Assembly (NCBI RefSeq): GCF_031885415.1
Contig: NZ_CP116871.1
Coordinates: forward strand, 2,232,001-2,296,000
From: Microbacterium forte
GTDB taxonomy: Bacteria > Actinomycetota > Actinomycetes > Actinomycetales > Microbacteriaceae
Reading direction: 5' to 3'
Length of the DNA: 64,000 bases
Shown here: positions 50,287 to 59,227 of the stretch, piece by piece
Layout of the letters: each line of letters begins with the position of its first letter
How positions within the stretch are numbered: position 1 is the stretch's first letter
Made by a program: the position numbers and the translations under genes
Notes under the pieces: model-generated
Databases searched by the model: none
What the model was told of the DNA's origin: nothing
Seen by the model: the letters and a program-made list of their open reading frames with translations, nothing else

Positions 50287-50763
50287 CTAGTCTCCCGCCT
50301 CGAGCGACCGGTAGAAGTAGAACGCGCGCTCGCCGGAGTCCGGGTCGACGCCACTGAACCCGTGCCGCTCGTAGAAGCGCATCGCTCCGGCGTCCGACTC
50401 GTCGACGTTGATCTCGATCGCCGCGACGCCGAGCTCGCGGCAGATCTCGACCATGTGCTGCAGGATCGCACTGCCGATTCCGGTGCCCCGCTGCTCGGGC
50501 TCGACGTACATCTCGTCGAGCAGCGCGACGGGCCCGTCAGACCACACGTTCGAGCGCAGGGTCACGAGGGCGACGCCGACCGCGGGTTCGCCTCCGAGCA
50601 CGGCGAACGTCGATGATTCAGCGAGCAGCACCTGCAGGCGTTGTGCGAGAACCTCGGCGCCGGGAGTCTCGGTGTCGAACTCCGTGTTGAACGCGTGCAG
50701 CATCACGGCGAGGCGGTCGGCGTCCGAGGGATCGGCCCGTCGGATGCGGGGAGTCGGGGTCAT
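50287..50763 (-). CDS. GNAT-family N-acetyltransferase
   Basis: 158 aa. Acetyl-CoA-dependent acetyltransferase fold, with the pyrophosphate-binding motif EPEQRGTGIGSAILQHMV (Q/R-x-x-G-x-G) and the C-terminal strand EINVDESDAGAMRFYERHGF. The substrate could be an amino group on a small molecule or protein. It converges on the Excalibur gene, with 3 bp between stops. The start is the ATG at 50763. Confidence 0.92.
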   Translation of the reverse strand: MTPTPRIRRADPSDADRLAVMLHAFNTEFDTETPGAEVLAQRLQVLLAESSTFAVLGGEPAVGVALVTLRSNVWSDGPVALLDEMYVEPEQRGTGIGSAILQHMVEICRELGVAAIEINVDESDAGAMRFYERHGFSGVDPDSGERAFYFYRSLEAGD

Positions 50764-50784
50764 GCGGGGGCGCCTTTCTTGTGT

Positions 50785-50930
50785 CGTGGTGCGTTTCGTC
50801 TCGGGCCGCTCCGCGGGCCTCGCTCAACGGACAGATCACGGTCGTTGAGCGAAGACGACGAAGTCGACTGAGACGAAACGTCGACCGCGGGGGCGTTTCG
50901 TCTCGGCCTCGCTCGACGAGCGAGGTCCGC
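50785..50930. repeat. GGTCGTTGAGCGAG-family elements (three arms)
   Basis: A reverse arm (about 50790-50828, GTTTCGTCTCGGGCCGCTCC to CTCAACG), a forward arm (50839-50880, GGTCGTTGAGCGAAGACGAC to GAGACGAAACG) and a partial reverse arm (50893-50921). They fill the gap between the gnd stop and the GNAT start on the minus strand. Confidence 0.8.
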
Positions 50931-50944
50931 GGCACCCTCAGCGA

Positions 50945-52006
50945 TCAGGCGCTGTCCGAGTCGGCCTTTCGCGACCCGGCCTCGAGCACGTCGCCGGCCG
51001 GAAGCTCCTGGTGTCCGCCGAACTGCAGGCGCATCGCCGACAGCACCTGGTTCGCGAACTTGTCTTCGTCGCGCGAGGCGAAGCGCTCGAACAGTGACGC
51101 CGCGAGCACCGGCACGGGCACGCCCACGTCGACAGCGGCCTTGACCGTCCAGCGGCCCTCGCCGGAATCGGAGACCCGACCGGCGAGACCGTCGAGCTGC
51201 GGATTCTCTGCCAGCGCGGCGGCCGTCAGGTCGAGCAGCCACGACGAGATGACGGACCCTCGGCGCCACAGCTCTGCGACCTTCGACGTGTCGATCGGGA
51301 ACTGGTAGAACTCGGGCTCCTCCAGCGGGGCGATCTCGGCCGAGTGCTCGGCCTCGCGCACTCCGGCATCCGCGTTGTGCAGCAGGTTGAGGCCCTCGGC
51401 GATCGACGCCATGATGCCGTATTCGATGCCGTTGTGCACCATCTTCACGAAGTGCCCCGCGCCCGACGGCCCGCAGTGCAGATAGCCCTGCTCCTCGGGG
51501 GTGAGATCTCCCGTGCGCCCGGGAGTGCGCTCGATCTCGCCGACCCCCGGAGCGATCGTGCGCAGCACCGGCTCGATGCGCTGCACGGCCTCGTCCGGTC
51601 CGCCGACCATCAGGCAGTATCCGCGGTCGAGCCCGAACACTCCGCCGCTCGTGCCGACATCGACGTAGTGGATGCCGCGCTCACGGAAGGCCTTCGCCCG
51701 CCGCACGTCGTCGCGATAGTTCGAGTTGCCGCCGTCGATCAGGATGTCGCCCTCGTCGAGCACCTCCGCGACCTGGTCGGCCACCGCTCCCGTGAGCGAT
51801 GCGGGCACCATCATCCATACAGCCCGCGGCGCTTCGAGCTTCGACGCCAGGTCGGCCATGCTGTCTGCACCCACGGCTCCCTCGGCGACCAGCGCCTGCA
51901 CCGCATCGGCATTCACGTCATAGACCACGCACTCGTGCCCCGCCCGCATGAGGCGGCGCACAATGTTGGCACCCATCCGACCGAGTCCGATCATCGCCAG
52001 CTGCAT
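50945..52006 (-). CDS. gnd: 6-phosphogluconate dehydrogenase, decarboxylating (short NAD-type)
   Basis: 353 aa, the short class (GntZ/YqeC-like) rather than the 470-aa Gnd. The cofactor motif is MIGLGRMGANIVRRLMRAGH, substrate-binding DVGTSGGVFGLDRGYCLMVGG, and the catalytic Lys/His region GPSGAGHFVKMVHNGIEYG. It oxidises 6-phosphogluconate to ribulose 5-phosphate and CO2. AAGGGA precedes the ATG. The gene stands alone, flanked by repeats. Confidence 0.94.
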   Translation of the reverse strand: MQLAMIGLGRMGANIVRRLMRAGHECVVYDVNADAVQALVAEGAVGADSMADLASKLEAPRAVWMMVPASLTGAVADQVAEVLDEGDILIDGGNSNYRDDVRRAKAFRERGIHYVDVGTSGGVFGLDRGYCLMVGGPDEAVQRIEPVLRTIAPGVGEIERTPGRTGDLTPEEQGYLHCGPSGAGHFVKMVHNGIEYGIMASIAEGLNLLHNADAGVREAEHSAEIAPLEEPEFYQFPIDTSKVAELWRRGSVISSWLLDLTAAALAENPQLDGLAGRVSDSGEGRWTVKAAVDVGVPVPVLAASLFERFASRDEDKFANQVLSAMRLQFGGHQELPAGDVLEAGSRKADSDSA

Positions 52007-52128
52007 GAGAATCCCTTCGTCCCCGCCCCCGATGGGCCGAGTCGGGGCAATCCTGGCACGGGTTCAGGGGTGGCTCAATGCCGTGGCGCGGTGGGCGCTC
52101 GATACGGGGTCGATGATGCACCGCTGGC

Positions 52129-52280
52129 CTCGGTTTGCGGTGCAGAAGTGACCTCGCACGCATCGGGCACTCGGTGCGGGGTCGAAAACGCATCCGAACG
52201 GCCGTCTTTCGATGTGAAAGTGACCCCGCACGCGGCCGGCGCCCGGGTTCCGATGCGGAAGTGACCCCGCACGAACCCCA
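52129..52280. repeat. Three dispersed copies of a GAAGTGACCCCGCACG motif
   Basis: GTGCAGAAGTGACCTCGCAC lies near 52138, GTGAAAGTGACCCCGCAC near 52214 and GCGGAAGTGACCCCGCAC near 52256. An inverted copy GGTGCGGGGTC near 52171 could pair with the first. The tract (gnd start to PatB start, 348 bp) otherwise holds only the divergent promoter region. Confidence 0.6.
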
Positions 52281-52354
52281 CCTCGGTGAGGGCCGCGTCC
52301 GGACAGCCTTCCGCATCCGGGCCGAGGGCTCCCGGTGGATGGAAGGATTGAAGA

Positions 52355-53524
52355 ATGACCACCGGAACGTTCGACCAGATCACGCAAGACGACCTGCGAG
52401 CGGCAGGCAGCCTGAAATGGACGAACTTCCCCGACATGATCGGCGCGTTCGTCGCCGAGATGGACTTCGGACTCGCCCCCGCGATCAACAGCGCGGTGAA
52501 GGATGCGTTGGATCTGGGTGTCACCGGCTACCTGCCCGAGAAGCTCGCCAAGGACCTCTCGCAGGCCACGGCGCGCTGGTACTCGGATTCGTATGGGTGG
52601 GAGATCTCGCCCGAGCGGGTGCACCATGTGCCCGATGTGATCGCCGCGTTCGAGCTGGCGATAGAGCACTTCACGACTCCCGGCTCGGCGATCATCGTGC
52701 CGACGCCCGCATACATGCCGTTCCTCCTGGTGCCGCCGATGCATGACCGTCGAGTGATCGAGGTGCCGAGCATCGAGGTCGACGGACGCTGGGTCATGGA
52801 CCTGGATGCCGTCGCCCAGGCGTTCCGCGACGGCGGCGAGATGCTGGTGCTCTGCAACCCGCACAACCCCCTCGGCACCGTGGCGACCCGTGACGAGCTG
52901 CTCGCGATCGCCTCGGTCGTGACGGATGCCGGAGGCCGGGTGTTCTCCGACGAGATCCACGCCCCCATCGTCTACGCGCCGGCTCAGCACATTCCCTACG
53001 CATCGGTGTCGGAGGCGGCGGCGTCGCACACGCTGACCGCGACGTCGGCGTCGAAGGCGTGGAACCTCGCAGGCCTCAAGTGCGCGCAGGTCATCCTCTC
53101 GAACGATGCAGACGCCGCGCTCTGGGAGAGCCTCGGATTCTGGGCAGGGCACGGCACCTCGACGCTCGGCGTCGTCGCGAACATCGCCGCCTACACGGGC
53201 GGCCGCGAGTGGCTCGACGAGGTGGTCGACTACCTCGACGGCAACCGGCGGATGCTGGCGCAGCTCGTCGACGAGAAGCTGCCCGGCGTGCGGATGATCG
53301 TGCCCGAGGGCAGCTACATCGCGCTTCTCGACTTCCGCGAGACCGAGGTGACCGGAGATCTCGGCGAGTGGTTCCGTGAGCACGCCGGGGTCGCGATGAC
53401 GGACGGTGCCGCCTGTGGTGAGGCAGCGATCGGATACACGCGCTTCGTCTTCGCGCTCCCCCGACCGGTCATGGTCGAGGCGGTCGACCGGATCGCCGCC
53501 GCACTGCGCGACCGGGCCGTCTGA
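52355..53524 (+). CDS. PatB/MalY-type PLP-dependent C-S lyase or aminotransferase
   Basis: 389 aa, fold-type I PLP enzyme. MIGAFVAEMDFGLAPAI, GYLPEK, VPTPAYMPFL, LCNPHNPLGTV and SDEIHAPIVY are conserved PatB/MalY motifs; SASKAWNLAGLKCAQ holds the PLP-binding Lys. Members act as cystathionine beta-lyases or other C-S lyases. Its closest relative in this window is the gene at 61860. The ATG at 52355 has GGAAGG upstream. No methionine-cycle neighbours help to fix the substrate. Confidence 0.92.
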   Translation: MTTGTFDQITQDDLRAAGSLKWTNFPDMIGAFVAEMDFGLAPAINSAVKDALDLGVTGYLPEKLAKDLSQATARWYSDSYGWEISPERVHHVPDVIAAFELAIEHFTTPGSAIIVPTPAYMPFLLVPPMHDRRVIEVPSIEVDGRWVMDLDAVAQAFRDGGEMLVLCNPHNPLGTVATRDELLAIASVVTDAGGRVFSDEIHAPIVYAPAQHIPYASVSEAAASHTLTATSASKAWNLAGLKCAQVILSNDADAALWESLGFWAGHGTSTLGVVANIAAYTGGREWLDEVVDYLDGNRRMLAQLVDEKLPGVRMIVPEGSYIALLDFRETEVTGDLGEWFREHAGVAMTDGAACGEAAIGYTRFVFALPRPVMVEAVDRIAAALRDRAV

Positions 53525-53525
53525 G

Positions 53526-53790
53526 CGCGTTTCGTCTCGCTCCGCTCGCTCAACGACCGGTGCTGCTCTTCCGCTCTCAGTCGCTGGCCGAGGACGGCAC
53601 CCCTCCCCACCCCGGTCATTGAGCGAGGACGGCGCCCCCCTCTCCCCGGTCGTTGAGCGAGGACGGCGCCCCCCTCTCCCCGGTCGTTGAGCGAGGACGG
53701 CGAAGCCGACCGAGACGAAACGCACCCACACCCCCTCCTCCCGGTCGTTGAGCGAGGACGGCGAAGCCGCCCGAGACGAAACGCACCCAC
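53526..53790. repeat. GGTCGTTGAGCGAG-family cluster with three ACGGCGCCCCCCT units
   Basis: A reverse half-element (53528-53562) is followed by a run of forward tips: near 53612, 53651 and 53680, each GGTCGTTGAGCGAGGACGGC or a close variant, with CCCCCTCTCC between. Full forward arms start near 53680 and 53741 and end GAGACGAAACG. Tandem growth of the element is clear. Confidence 0.8.
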
Positions 53791-53838
53791 ACTGCGGACG
53801 GCGGCGATTGTCGGCATCCGCGCGTACGCTCCGGCTGC

Positions 53839-54156
53839 ATGGGATACGTCTACATTCTTCGCTGCTCCGACGGCACGCTCTACGTCGGCAGCACCCGCGA
53901 TCTCACCAAGCGGATCGTCCAGCACCAGGAGGGGATGGGCAGCGAGTACACGAAACGGCGGCTCCCGGTCGAACTCATCTGGAGCAGCGAGCACGCCCGC
54001 ATCGATGACGCCTTCGCATGGGAGAAGCGCCTGCAGGGGTGGAGCCACGCGAAGCGACTGGCGTTCATCGACGGCGGGCTGGATGCGGTGCGTGGGTGGA
54101 GCGTGCGGGAGCGGCGCGAGCGGGCGGCTCGGGGGAAGCGTCCCGCGGTGAGGTAG
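53839..54156 (+). CDS. GIY-YIG nuclease superfamily protein (UPF0213 type)
   Basis: 105 aa. GYVYILRCSDGTLYVGSTRD gives the G-x-Y-x-x-x-Y-x-G core, followed by the Arg of the catalytic helix in the next segment, and E at AWEKRLQGWSHAKRLAFID. These single-domain proteins (UPF0213/YhbQ-type) are common, are often basic, and have no fully established role; some relatives act in DNA repair. The C-terminal tail is Arg/Lys-rich (RRERAARGKRPAVR). The ATG is at 53839. Confidence 0.92.
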   Translation: MGYVYILRCSDGTLYVGSTRDLTKRIVQHQEGMGSEYTKRRLPVELIWSSEHARIDDAFAWEKRLQGWSHAKRLAFIDGGLDAVRGWSVRERRERAARGKRPAVR

Positions 54157-54158
54157 CG

Positions 54159-54204
54159 CGTTTCGTCTCGGGCGGCTCCGCCGGCCTCGCTCAACGACCG
54201 GGGG
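54159..54204 (-). repeat. GGTCGTTGAGCGAG-family reverse element
   Basis: GTTTCGTCTCGGGCGGCTCC then GCCGGCCTCGCTCAACGACC. The motif begins 2 bp after the GIY-YIG stop. Confidence 0.8.
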
Positions 54205-54218
54205 CGAAGGCGCTCACC

Positions 54219-54235
54219 GGGGGGGGGGGGGGGGG
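54219..54235 (+). repeat. Homopolymer run of 17 G
   Basis: A run of 17 consecutive G residues immediately follows CTCACC, 16 bases after the repeat element. It is about 280 bp before the mannan operon's proposed operator. Confidence 0.9.
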
Positions 54236-54265
54236 ACGAAAGCTCCGGCGGGAATCCGGAACACC

Positions 54266-54313
54266 GCATCCGCATCCGCATCCGCATCCGCATCCGCATC
54301 CGCATCCGCATCC
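54266..54313 (+). repeat. Hexanucleotide repeat, 8 units of GCATCC
   Basis: Eight perfect copies of GCATCC in tandem, 48 bp. The unit is a common genomic word in this DNA, but a tandem run of eight is unusual. The remaining bases to 54500 carry nothing I can assign. Confidence 0.9.
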
Positions 54314-54500
54314 GCCAGACCATCGCCGATCCCAGGCGCGCAGCTGCGCCAGGCGACGCTGGGCTCCCGTGACGCCGAGCATCATCGCGCCGGTGACCAT
54401 GCACGATTCGGACCCCGGGCCAGAACCAGACGAATAGGTATACTTATTCCCAGGGAGCAGCGCCCAGAATCGCGGGATTCCAGCCATCTCGTACATAACT

Positions 54501-54526
54501 AAACATATAAATAGATTTAATCTGCA
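54501..54526 (+). promoter_or_regulatory. AT-rich operator/promoter of the mannan operon
   Basis: An AT-rich stretch around 54500 includes ATTTAATCTGCA (54515-54526), identical at 11 of 12 positions (R at the tenth) to ATTTAATCTACA (61795-61806) upstream of the regulator. AGATTTAATCT (54513-54523) is a perfect palindrome around a central T. TATAAAT (54506-54512) could serve as a -10. It lies 64 bp before the GH125 start. Confidence 0.55.
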
Positions 54527-54589
54527 TTCCGGGCTACACTCGGCGATGTCGTCCAGAGCGGGGCGACCTCAGGTTCACCGAGGAGCATC

Positions 54590-55930
54590 GTGGCTCAGAC
54601 CCATTCGGACTTCATCCACTCCGTCGCAGAGCGCGTGCGATCGCGCACAGACGAGGCGACAGCGGCCATGTTCGAGCGCTGCTTCGAGAACACCCTCGGC
54701 ACCACCCTGCGCGAGATGCCCGACGGCACCCTGTTCATGCTGACGGGCGACATCCCCGCGATGTGGCTGCGCGACTCGACCGCCCAGCTCGGCCCGTACC
54801 TGCACTTCGCTGCCGAGGACCAGACCATCAGCGACATGATCGCCGCGGTGTCGCGCCGGCAGATCGAGTACGTGCTGCTCGACCCGTATGCCAACGCCTT
54901 CAACGCCGCACCCGACGGCAGCGGACACCAGAGCGACCGCACCGAGCAGTCGCCCTGGATCTGGGAGCGCAAGTACGAGGTCGACTCCCTCTGCTACCCC
55001 GTGCAGCTCGCACACGACCTGTGGGCGACGACGGGCCGCGCCGACCATCTCGGCGACTCCTTCGCCCGTGCCGCACGCGTGATCATCGAGCTCTGGCGCA
55101 CCGAGCAGGACCACGAGGCCCACTCGACGTACCGGTTCGAGCGCTTCGACTGCCCGCCCAGCGACACACTCGTGCGCGAGGGGCGCGGCAGCGAGACGGC
55201 GCCGACGGGCCTCACCTGGTCGGCGTTCCGCCCGAGCGACGACGCCTGCGAGTACGGCTACAACGTGCCGGGGAACATGTTCGCCGCAGTCGAGCTGCAG
55301 CACATCGAGAGCATCGCGATCGAGGTGCTGCACGACGAAGACCTCGCGGCGAGCGCTCGCGACCTGCGCGCCGACATCGAGCGCGGCATCGCCGAGCACA
55401 CGGTCGTCACGAGCCCTTCGGGCGACGACATCTATGCCTACGAGGTCGACGGTCGCGGCGGCATCCTGCTTCTCGACGACGCGAATGTGCCGAGCCTGCT
55501 GTCGCTGCCGCTGATCGGCTGGTGCGGAACGGACGATCCGCTCTACCTCGCAACCCGCCGCTTCATCCTGAGCACCGCGAATCCGGTCTTCTTCACGGGC
55601 ACCCTCGCCTCGGGAACCGACTCGAGCGGCCTCGGCAGCCCGCACACCCCGGTCGACCACGTCTGGCCGATCGGCCTCTGCATCGAAGCGCTCACGACTG
55701 ACGATCGGGCCGAGAAGGAGCGCATCCTGCGGCTGCTGCTCGAGACGGATGCCGGAACCGGCCTCATGCACGAGTCGTTCCTCGTCACCGATCCATCTGT
55801 CTTCACCCGGGAGTGGTTCTCGTGGGCGAACGCGATGTTCTGCGAACTCGTGCTCGACATGACCGGACTCGCCACTCCCCGTCGAGAGCCCGTCCGCCGC
55901 GAGCCCCTCACCGAAGCGCGACCGGCATGA
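54590..55930 (+). CDS. GH125 exo-alpha-1,6-mannosidase
   Basis: 446 aa, cytoplasmic (no signal peptide). The GH125 signature LTGDIPAMWLRDSTAQLGPYL is at about residues 49-68, with WERKYEVDSLCYP, EYGYNVPGNMFAAVEL and a C-terminal REWFSWANAMFCELVLD. GH125 enzymes remove terminal alpha-1,6-mannose with inversion. AGGAG precedes the GTG at 54590. It is the first gene of a five-gene operon (GH125, two permeases, binding protein, GH76) and overlaps the next gene by 4 bp. It probably trims mannose from imported alpha-1,6-manno-oligosaccharides, perhaps made by the GH76 enzyme. Confidence 0.93.
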   Translation: MAQTHSDFIHSVAERVRSRTDEATAAMFERCFENTLGTTLREMPDGTLFMLTGDIPAMWLRDSTAQLGPYLHFAAEDQTISDMIAAVSRRQIEYVLLDPYANAFNAAPDGSGHQSDRTEQSPWIWERKYEVDSLCYPVQLAHDLWATTGRADHLGDSFARAARVIIELWRTEQDHEAHSTYRFERFDCPPSDTLVREGRGSETAPTGLTWSAFRPSDDACEYGYNVPGNMFAAVELQHIESIAIEVLHDEDLAASARDLRADIERGIAEHTVVTSPSGDDIYAYEVDGRGGILLLDDANVPSLLSLPLIGWCGTDDPLYLATRRFILSTANPVFFTGTLASGTDSSGLGSPHTPVDHVWPIGLCIEALTTDDRAEKERILRLLLETDAGTGLMHESFLVTDPSVFTREWFSWANAMFCELVLDMTGLATPRREPVRREPLTEARPA

Positions 55931-56889
55931 GCGCCACGACCACGGACGCTCCGGCATCCGTCGACGAGTCCCGCCCGACGAACACGGGGCCCACACCCGG
56001 CAAGCCGCGCAAGTCCCGCAACCCCAGCGCGAGGCAGATGACCTGGAACGCCTGGCTGTTCCTGCTCGTGCCCGGCGTGCTGTTCGTCGTCTTCATGGCG
56101 CTGCCGATCGTCATCGCGCTCGTGCTGAGCCTCACCGACTACGCGATCGTCGGCGACTTCGAGTGGCTGGGCATCCAGAACTACCTCGACATCGCGGTCG
56201 ACCCGTTCTTCTGGATCGCCCTGCGCAACACCGCGTACTACACGGTGCTGTACGTGCCGGCGGGTCTCGTCGTCGCCCTCGGCACCGCCCTGCTTCTCAA
56301 TCGCCGCCACCGTGCGGTGCGCCTGTTCCGCACCCTCTTCTACATCCCCGTCGTCGCCTCGACAGTGGCGACCGCGACGATCTGGTTCTGGATGCTGAAC
56401 CCGCAGAACGGTCTGCTGAACGTGGCGCTCAGCTGGTTCGGCATCGACGGGCCCGCGTGGCTGTACGAGTCGCAGTGGGCGATGATCGCGATCGTCATGA
56501 TGAGCGTCTGGGCCGGGTTCGGCGCCAACATGATCATCTTCCTCGGGGGCCTGCAGGGAGTGCCCGGGGAGCTCTACGAAGCGGCCCGCCTCGACGGGGC
56601 GAACGCCTGGCAGCAGTTCCGCTACGTGACGCTCCCGTCGCTCACGCGCACGACGTTCCTCGTGTCGACGCTGCTCATCATCGGCGCGTTCCAGGTCTTC
56701 GACCAGGCCTATGTGCTGACGAAGGGCGGACCGGGCAACTCGACCGTCACGATGGTCTATTACATCTACAACAAGGGCTTCGGCGCGCTCGAGATGGGCT
56801 ACGCGTCGGCCCTGTCGTTCGTGCTCTTCCTGATCATCCTCGTGTTCTCGCTTCTGAACGCGAAGCTCAACAACCGGAAGGGCGTCTGA
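55927..56889 (+). CDS. Sugar ABC importer permease 1
   Basis: 320 aa, MalF-like. After a polar 40-residue N-terminus come six membrane segments; the EAA loop reads YEAARLDGANAWQQFRYVTLP. The ATG at 55927 overlaps the GH125 stop (ATGA). It makes a heterodimer with the next permease and, with the binding protein, forms a CUT1-type importer. No ATPase gene is in the operon, so a shared MsiK-like ATPase elsewhere must energise it, as is usual in actinobacteria. Confidence 0.93.
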   Translation: MSATTTDAPASVDESRPTNTGPTPGKPRKSRNPSARQMTWNAWLFLLVPGVLFVVFMALPIVIALVLSLTDYAIVGDFEWLGIQNYLDIAVDPFFWIALRNTAYYTVLYVPAGLVVALGTALLLNRRHRAVRLFRTLFYIPVVASTVATATIWFWMLNPQNGLLNVALSWFGIDGPAWLYESQWAMIAIVMMSVWAGFGANMIIFLGGLQGVPGELYEAARLDGANAWQQFRYVTLPSLTRTTFLVSTLLIIGAFQVFDQAYVLTKGGPGNSTVTMVYYIYNKGFGALEMGYASALSFVLFLIILVFSLLNAKLNNRKGV

Positions 56890-57845
56890 TGACGAACACG
56901 CTCAGCGGTGGCCGCGCCATCGAGACCGCGCTGGCCGCCAGCGCCCCGGTGGCCGCGCCTCTGCCCTCTCGCCGCAAGCCGACGACCCGAAAGCGCATCG
57001 CGACGGTCGGCTGGTACATCGGCGTCATCCTGATCAGCGTCGTCACCGTCGCCCCGCTCGTCTGGACGATCTCGACCTCGTTGAAGCCCGCCACCGAGAT
57101 CCTCTCGGGCGCGCTCAACCTGATCCCCGCGAACGCCACACTCGAGAACTACCTGCAGGTGTTCGAGGAGGTGCCGTTCGGCCGCTACTTCGTGAACTCG
57201 CTCGTGCTCGGCATCGGCGGGGCCGTGACGAACATCTTCTTCGGCGCCCTCGGCGGCTATGCGCTGGCCAAGCTGCAGTTCAAGGGCCGCGCGGCGGTCT
57301 TCGCGGTGTTCCTCTCGTCGCTCATGATCCCCGGCATCATCACGATGATCCCGTCGTTCCTGATCCTGCGCTCGATCCCGTTCGCCGGCGGCAATGACGT
57401 CTTCGGACAGGGCGGTCTCGGCCTGATCAACACCTACTGGGCCGTGATCATCCCCGGTGCCGCCGGAGCCTTCGCCGTGTTCTTCATGAAGCAGTTCTTC
57501 GAGACGCTTCCCGACGAGCTGGGCGAAGCGGCCCGCATCGACGGCGCGAGCGAGTTCCGCATCTTCGCGATCATCTACTTCCCCCTCGCCAAGGCCGGGC
57601 TCGCTGTGCTGGGCATCATCAGCTTCCAGGCCGGATGGAACAACTTCCTCTGGCCGCTGATCGTGCTCAACAGCCAGGACATGATGACCGTCCAGGTCGG
57701 CCTCGCCTCGTTCGTCAACAACTACGAGACCGCTTTCGGTCCCCTCATGGCCGGCACCGTGATCGCCAGCCTCCCGGTGCTGCTCGTGTTCCTCTTCGCG
57801 CAGCGCTACATCATCGAGGGCGTCGCCCACGTCGGGTCGAAGTGA
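56889..57845 (+). CDS. Sugar ABC importer permease 2
   Basis: 318 aa, MalG-like, six membrane segments. Its EAA loop is GEAARIDGASEFRIFAIIYFPL. The first 45 residues are a polar cytoplasmic extension (RRKPTTRKRIATVG). The ATG overlaps the stop of the first permease by one base (TGATG). A 59-bp gap with AAGGAG follows, before the binding protein. Partner of the 55927 gene. Confidence 0.93.
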   Translation: MTNTLSGGRAIETALAASAPVAAPLPSRRKPTTRKRIATVGWYIGVILISVVTVAPLVWTISTSLKPATEILSGALNLIPANATLENYLQVFEEVPFGRYFVNSLVLGIGGAVTNIFFGALGGYALAKLQFKGRAAVFAVFLSSLMIPGIITMIPSFLILRSIPFAGGNDVFGQGGLGLINTYWAVIIPGAAGAFAVFFMKQFFETLPDELGEAARIDGASEFRIFAIIYFPLAKAGLAVLGIISFQAGWNNFLWPLIVLNSQDMMTVQVGLASFVNNYETAFGPLMAGTVIASLPVLLVFLFAQRYIIEGVAHVGSK

Positions 57846-57904
57846 TCCACCGGTTTTCCCTTTCCCACCACACCCACCACACGCATCACACCAAGGAGAT
57901 TTCG

Positions 57905-59155
57905 ATGAAGAAGCACCTGAGAGTCCTGACCGTGTTCGCCACGGCATCCCTCGTCGTGACCGTCGCCGGCTGTGCATCCGGCAGCGACGCCGGCGGCGGC
58001 GACGGCCCCGAGCCCGTCGTCATGTGGGGCTCGTGGTCCGGCGACCAGGTCGACCAGCTCGAAGCCCAGGCCGAACGGTTCAACGAGTCGCAGGACGACT
58101 ACGAGGTCTCGTACGTGCCGCAGGAGCTCGTCGAGGAGAAGCTCCTCACCTCGCTCGCCGGCGGTCAGGTTCCTGACGTCGTGCTCTGGGACCGCTATCA
58201 GACCTCGCTCTACGCACCCAAGGGAGCACTCGCCCCGATCGACGAGTTCATGGAAGAGGATGCCGTCGACACGAGCATCTTCTACGAGCCGGCGCTCGGC
58301 GAGATGGAGGTCGATGGCGAGCTCTACGGCCTGCCGCTGCTCGTCGACAACCGGTCGCTGCTCTTCAACCAGACGCTGCTGACGGATGCCGGAGTCACCG
58401 CACCCACCGACTGGGACGAGCTGAAGACCGCCGCCGAGGCGCTCACCGTGAAGGACGGCGGCAAGCTGACGCAGGCCGGCCTCGACCTCAGCGACCCCGG
58501 CCTGTTCAACATGTACCTCGCGCAGGCGGGCGGTCAGCTGCTCAACGACGACCAGACGAAGACCGCGTTCAACAGCCCTGAGGGCCTCGAGGTGCTGAAC
58601 TTCTGGCAGTGCCTGCTCGATGCGGGCGTCTACGAGCAGGGCTTCGGCGACACGGGAGACTCGTTCGCCGAGAGCCGCACGGCCATGAAGCTCGACGGGC
58701 CCTGGGCGCTCTCGACCCTCGACAAGGTCGACGGCCTCGAATACGGCGTCGTGCAGCCGCCCGCCGGACCGAACGGCGACCAGGGCGCCTACATGGGCGG
58801 CTTCGGACTCGTCATCCCCGAGGGCGCGAAGAACGCCGAAGGCGCGTGGGAGTTCATGAAGTGGTGGACGACCGAGGCCGAGAACGGCGTCGCGTTCGGT
58901 GAGATCTCGGGCTGGATCCCGGCCAACATCGAGGCCGCGAACGACCCGTTCTTCACCGAGGACGAGCACTACGCCGCCTTCATCGAGACGATGAACTACG
59001 CGCAGACCCGCCCCAACGTGCAGGGCTTCTCGGACGTCGAGGGCAAGGCGCTCGTGCCCGCGCTCGAGCGGTTCCTGTCTGGCGAGATCTCGGCCGAGCA
59101 GGCGCTGAAGGATGCCCAGGAGCAGGGCGACCAGCTTCTCGAACAGAACCGCTGA
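57905..59155 (+). CDS. Sugar-binding lipoprotein of the mannan importer
   Basis: 416 aa. The signal peptide ends at VTVAGC, a lipobox. The mature chain is SBP_bac_1 type: VVMWGSWSGDQVDQLEAQAERFNES, then VPDVVLWDRYQTSLYA. Trp-rich stretches later (WEFMKWWTTEAE, GWIPANIE) would line the sugar site. AAGGAG lies 7 nt before the ATG. The likely ligand is an alpha-1,6-manno-oligosaccharide, from the two glycosidases in the operon. Confidence 0.92.
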   Translation: MKKHLRVLTVFATASLVVTVAGCASGSDAGGGDGPEPVVMWGSWSGDQVDQLEAQAERFNESQDDYEVSYVPQELVEEKLLTSLAGGQVPDVVLWDRYQTSLYAPKGALAPIDEFMEEDAVDTSIFYEPALGEMEVDGELYGLPLLVDNRSLLFNQTLLTDAGVTAPTDWDELKTAAEALTVKDGGKLTQAGLDLSDPGLFNMYLAQAGGQLLNDDQTKTAFNSPEGLEVLNFWQCLLDAGVYEQGFGDTGDSFAESRTAMKLDGPWALSTLDKVDGLEYGVVQPPAGPNGDQGAYMGGFGLVIPEGAKNAEGAWEFMKWWTTEAENGVAFGEISGWIPANIEAANDPFFTEDEHYAAFIETMNYAQTRPNVQGFSDVEGKALVPALERFLSGEISAEQALKDAQEQGDQLLEQNR

Positions 59156-59227
59156 CCCCCGTCGGATCGCGCAGCCGTCTCAGGCGGCCGCGCGATCCGC
59201 CGCCATCCACCCTCAGGAAAAGGACAC

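Noticed and set aside
52129-52280. Three repeats as a CRISPR array
   Set aside because: Spacing is irregular, repeats are imperfect, and no cas genes are near.
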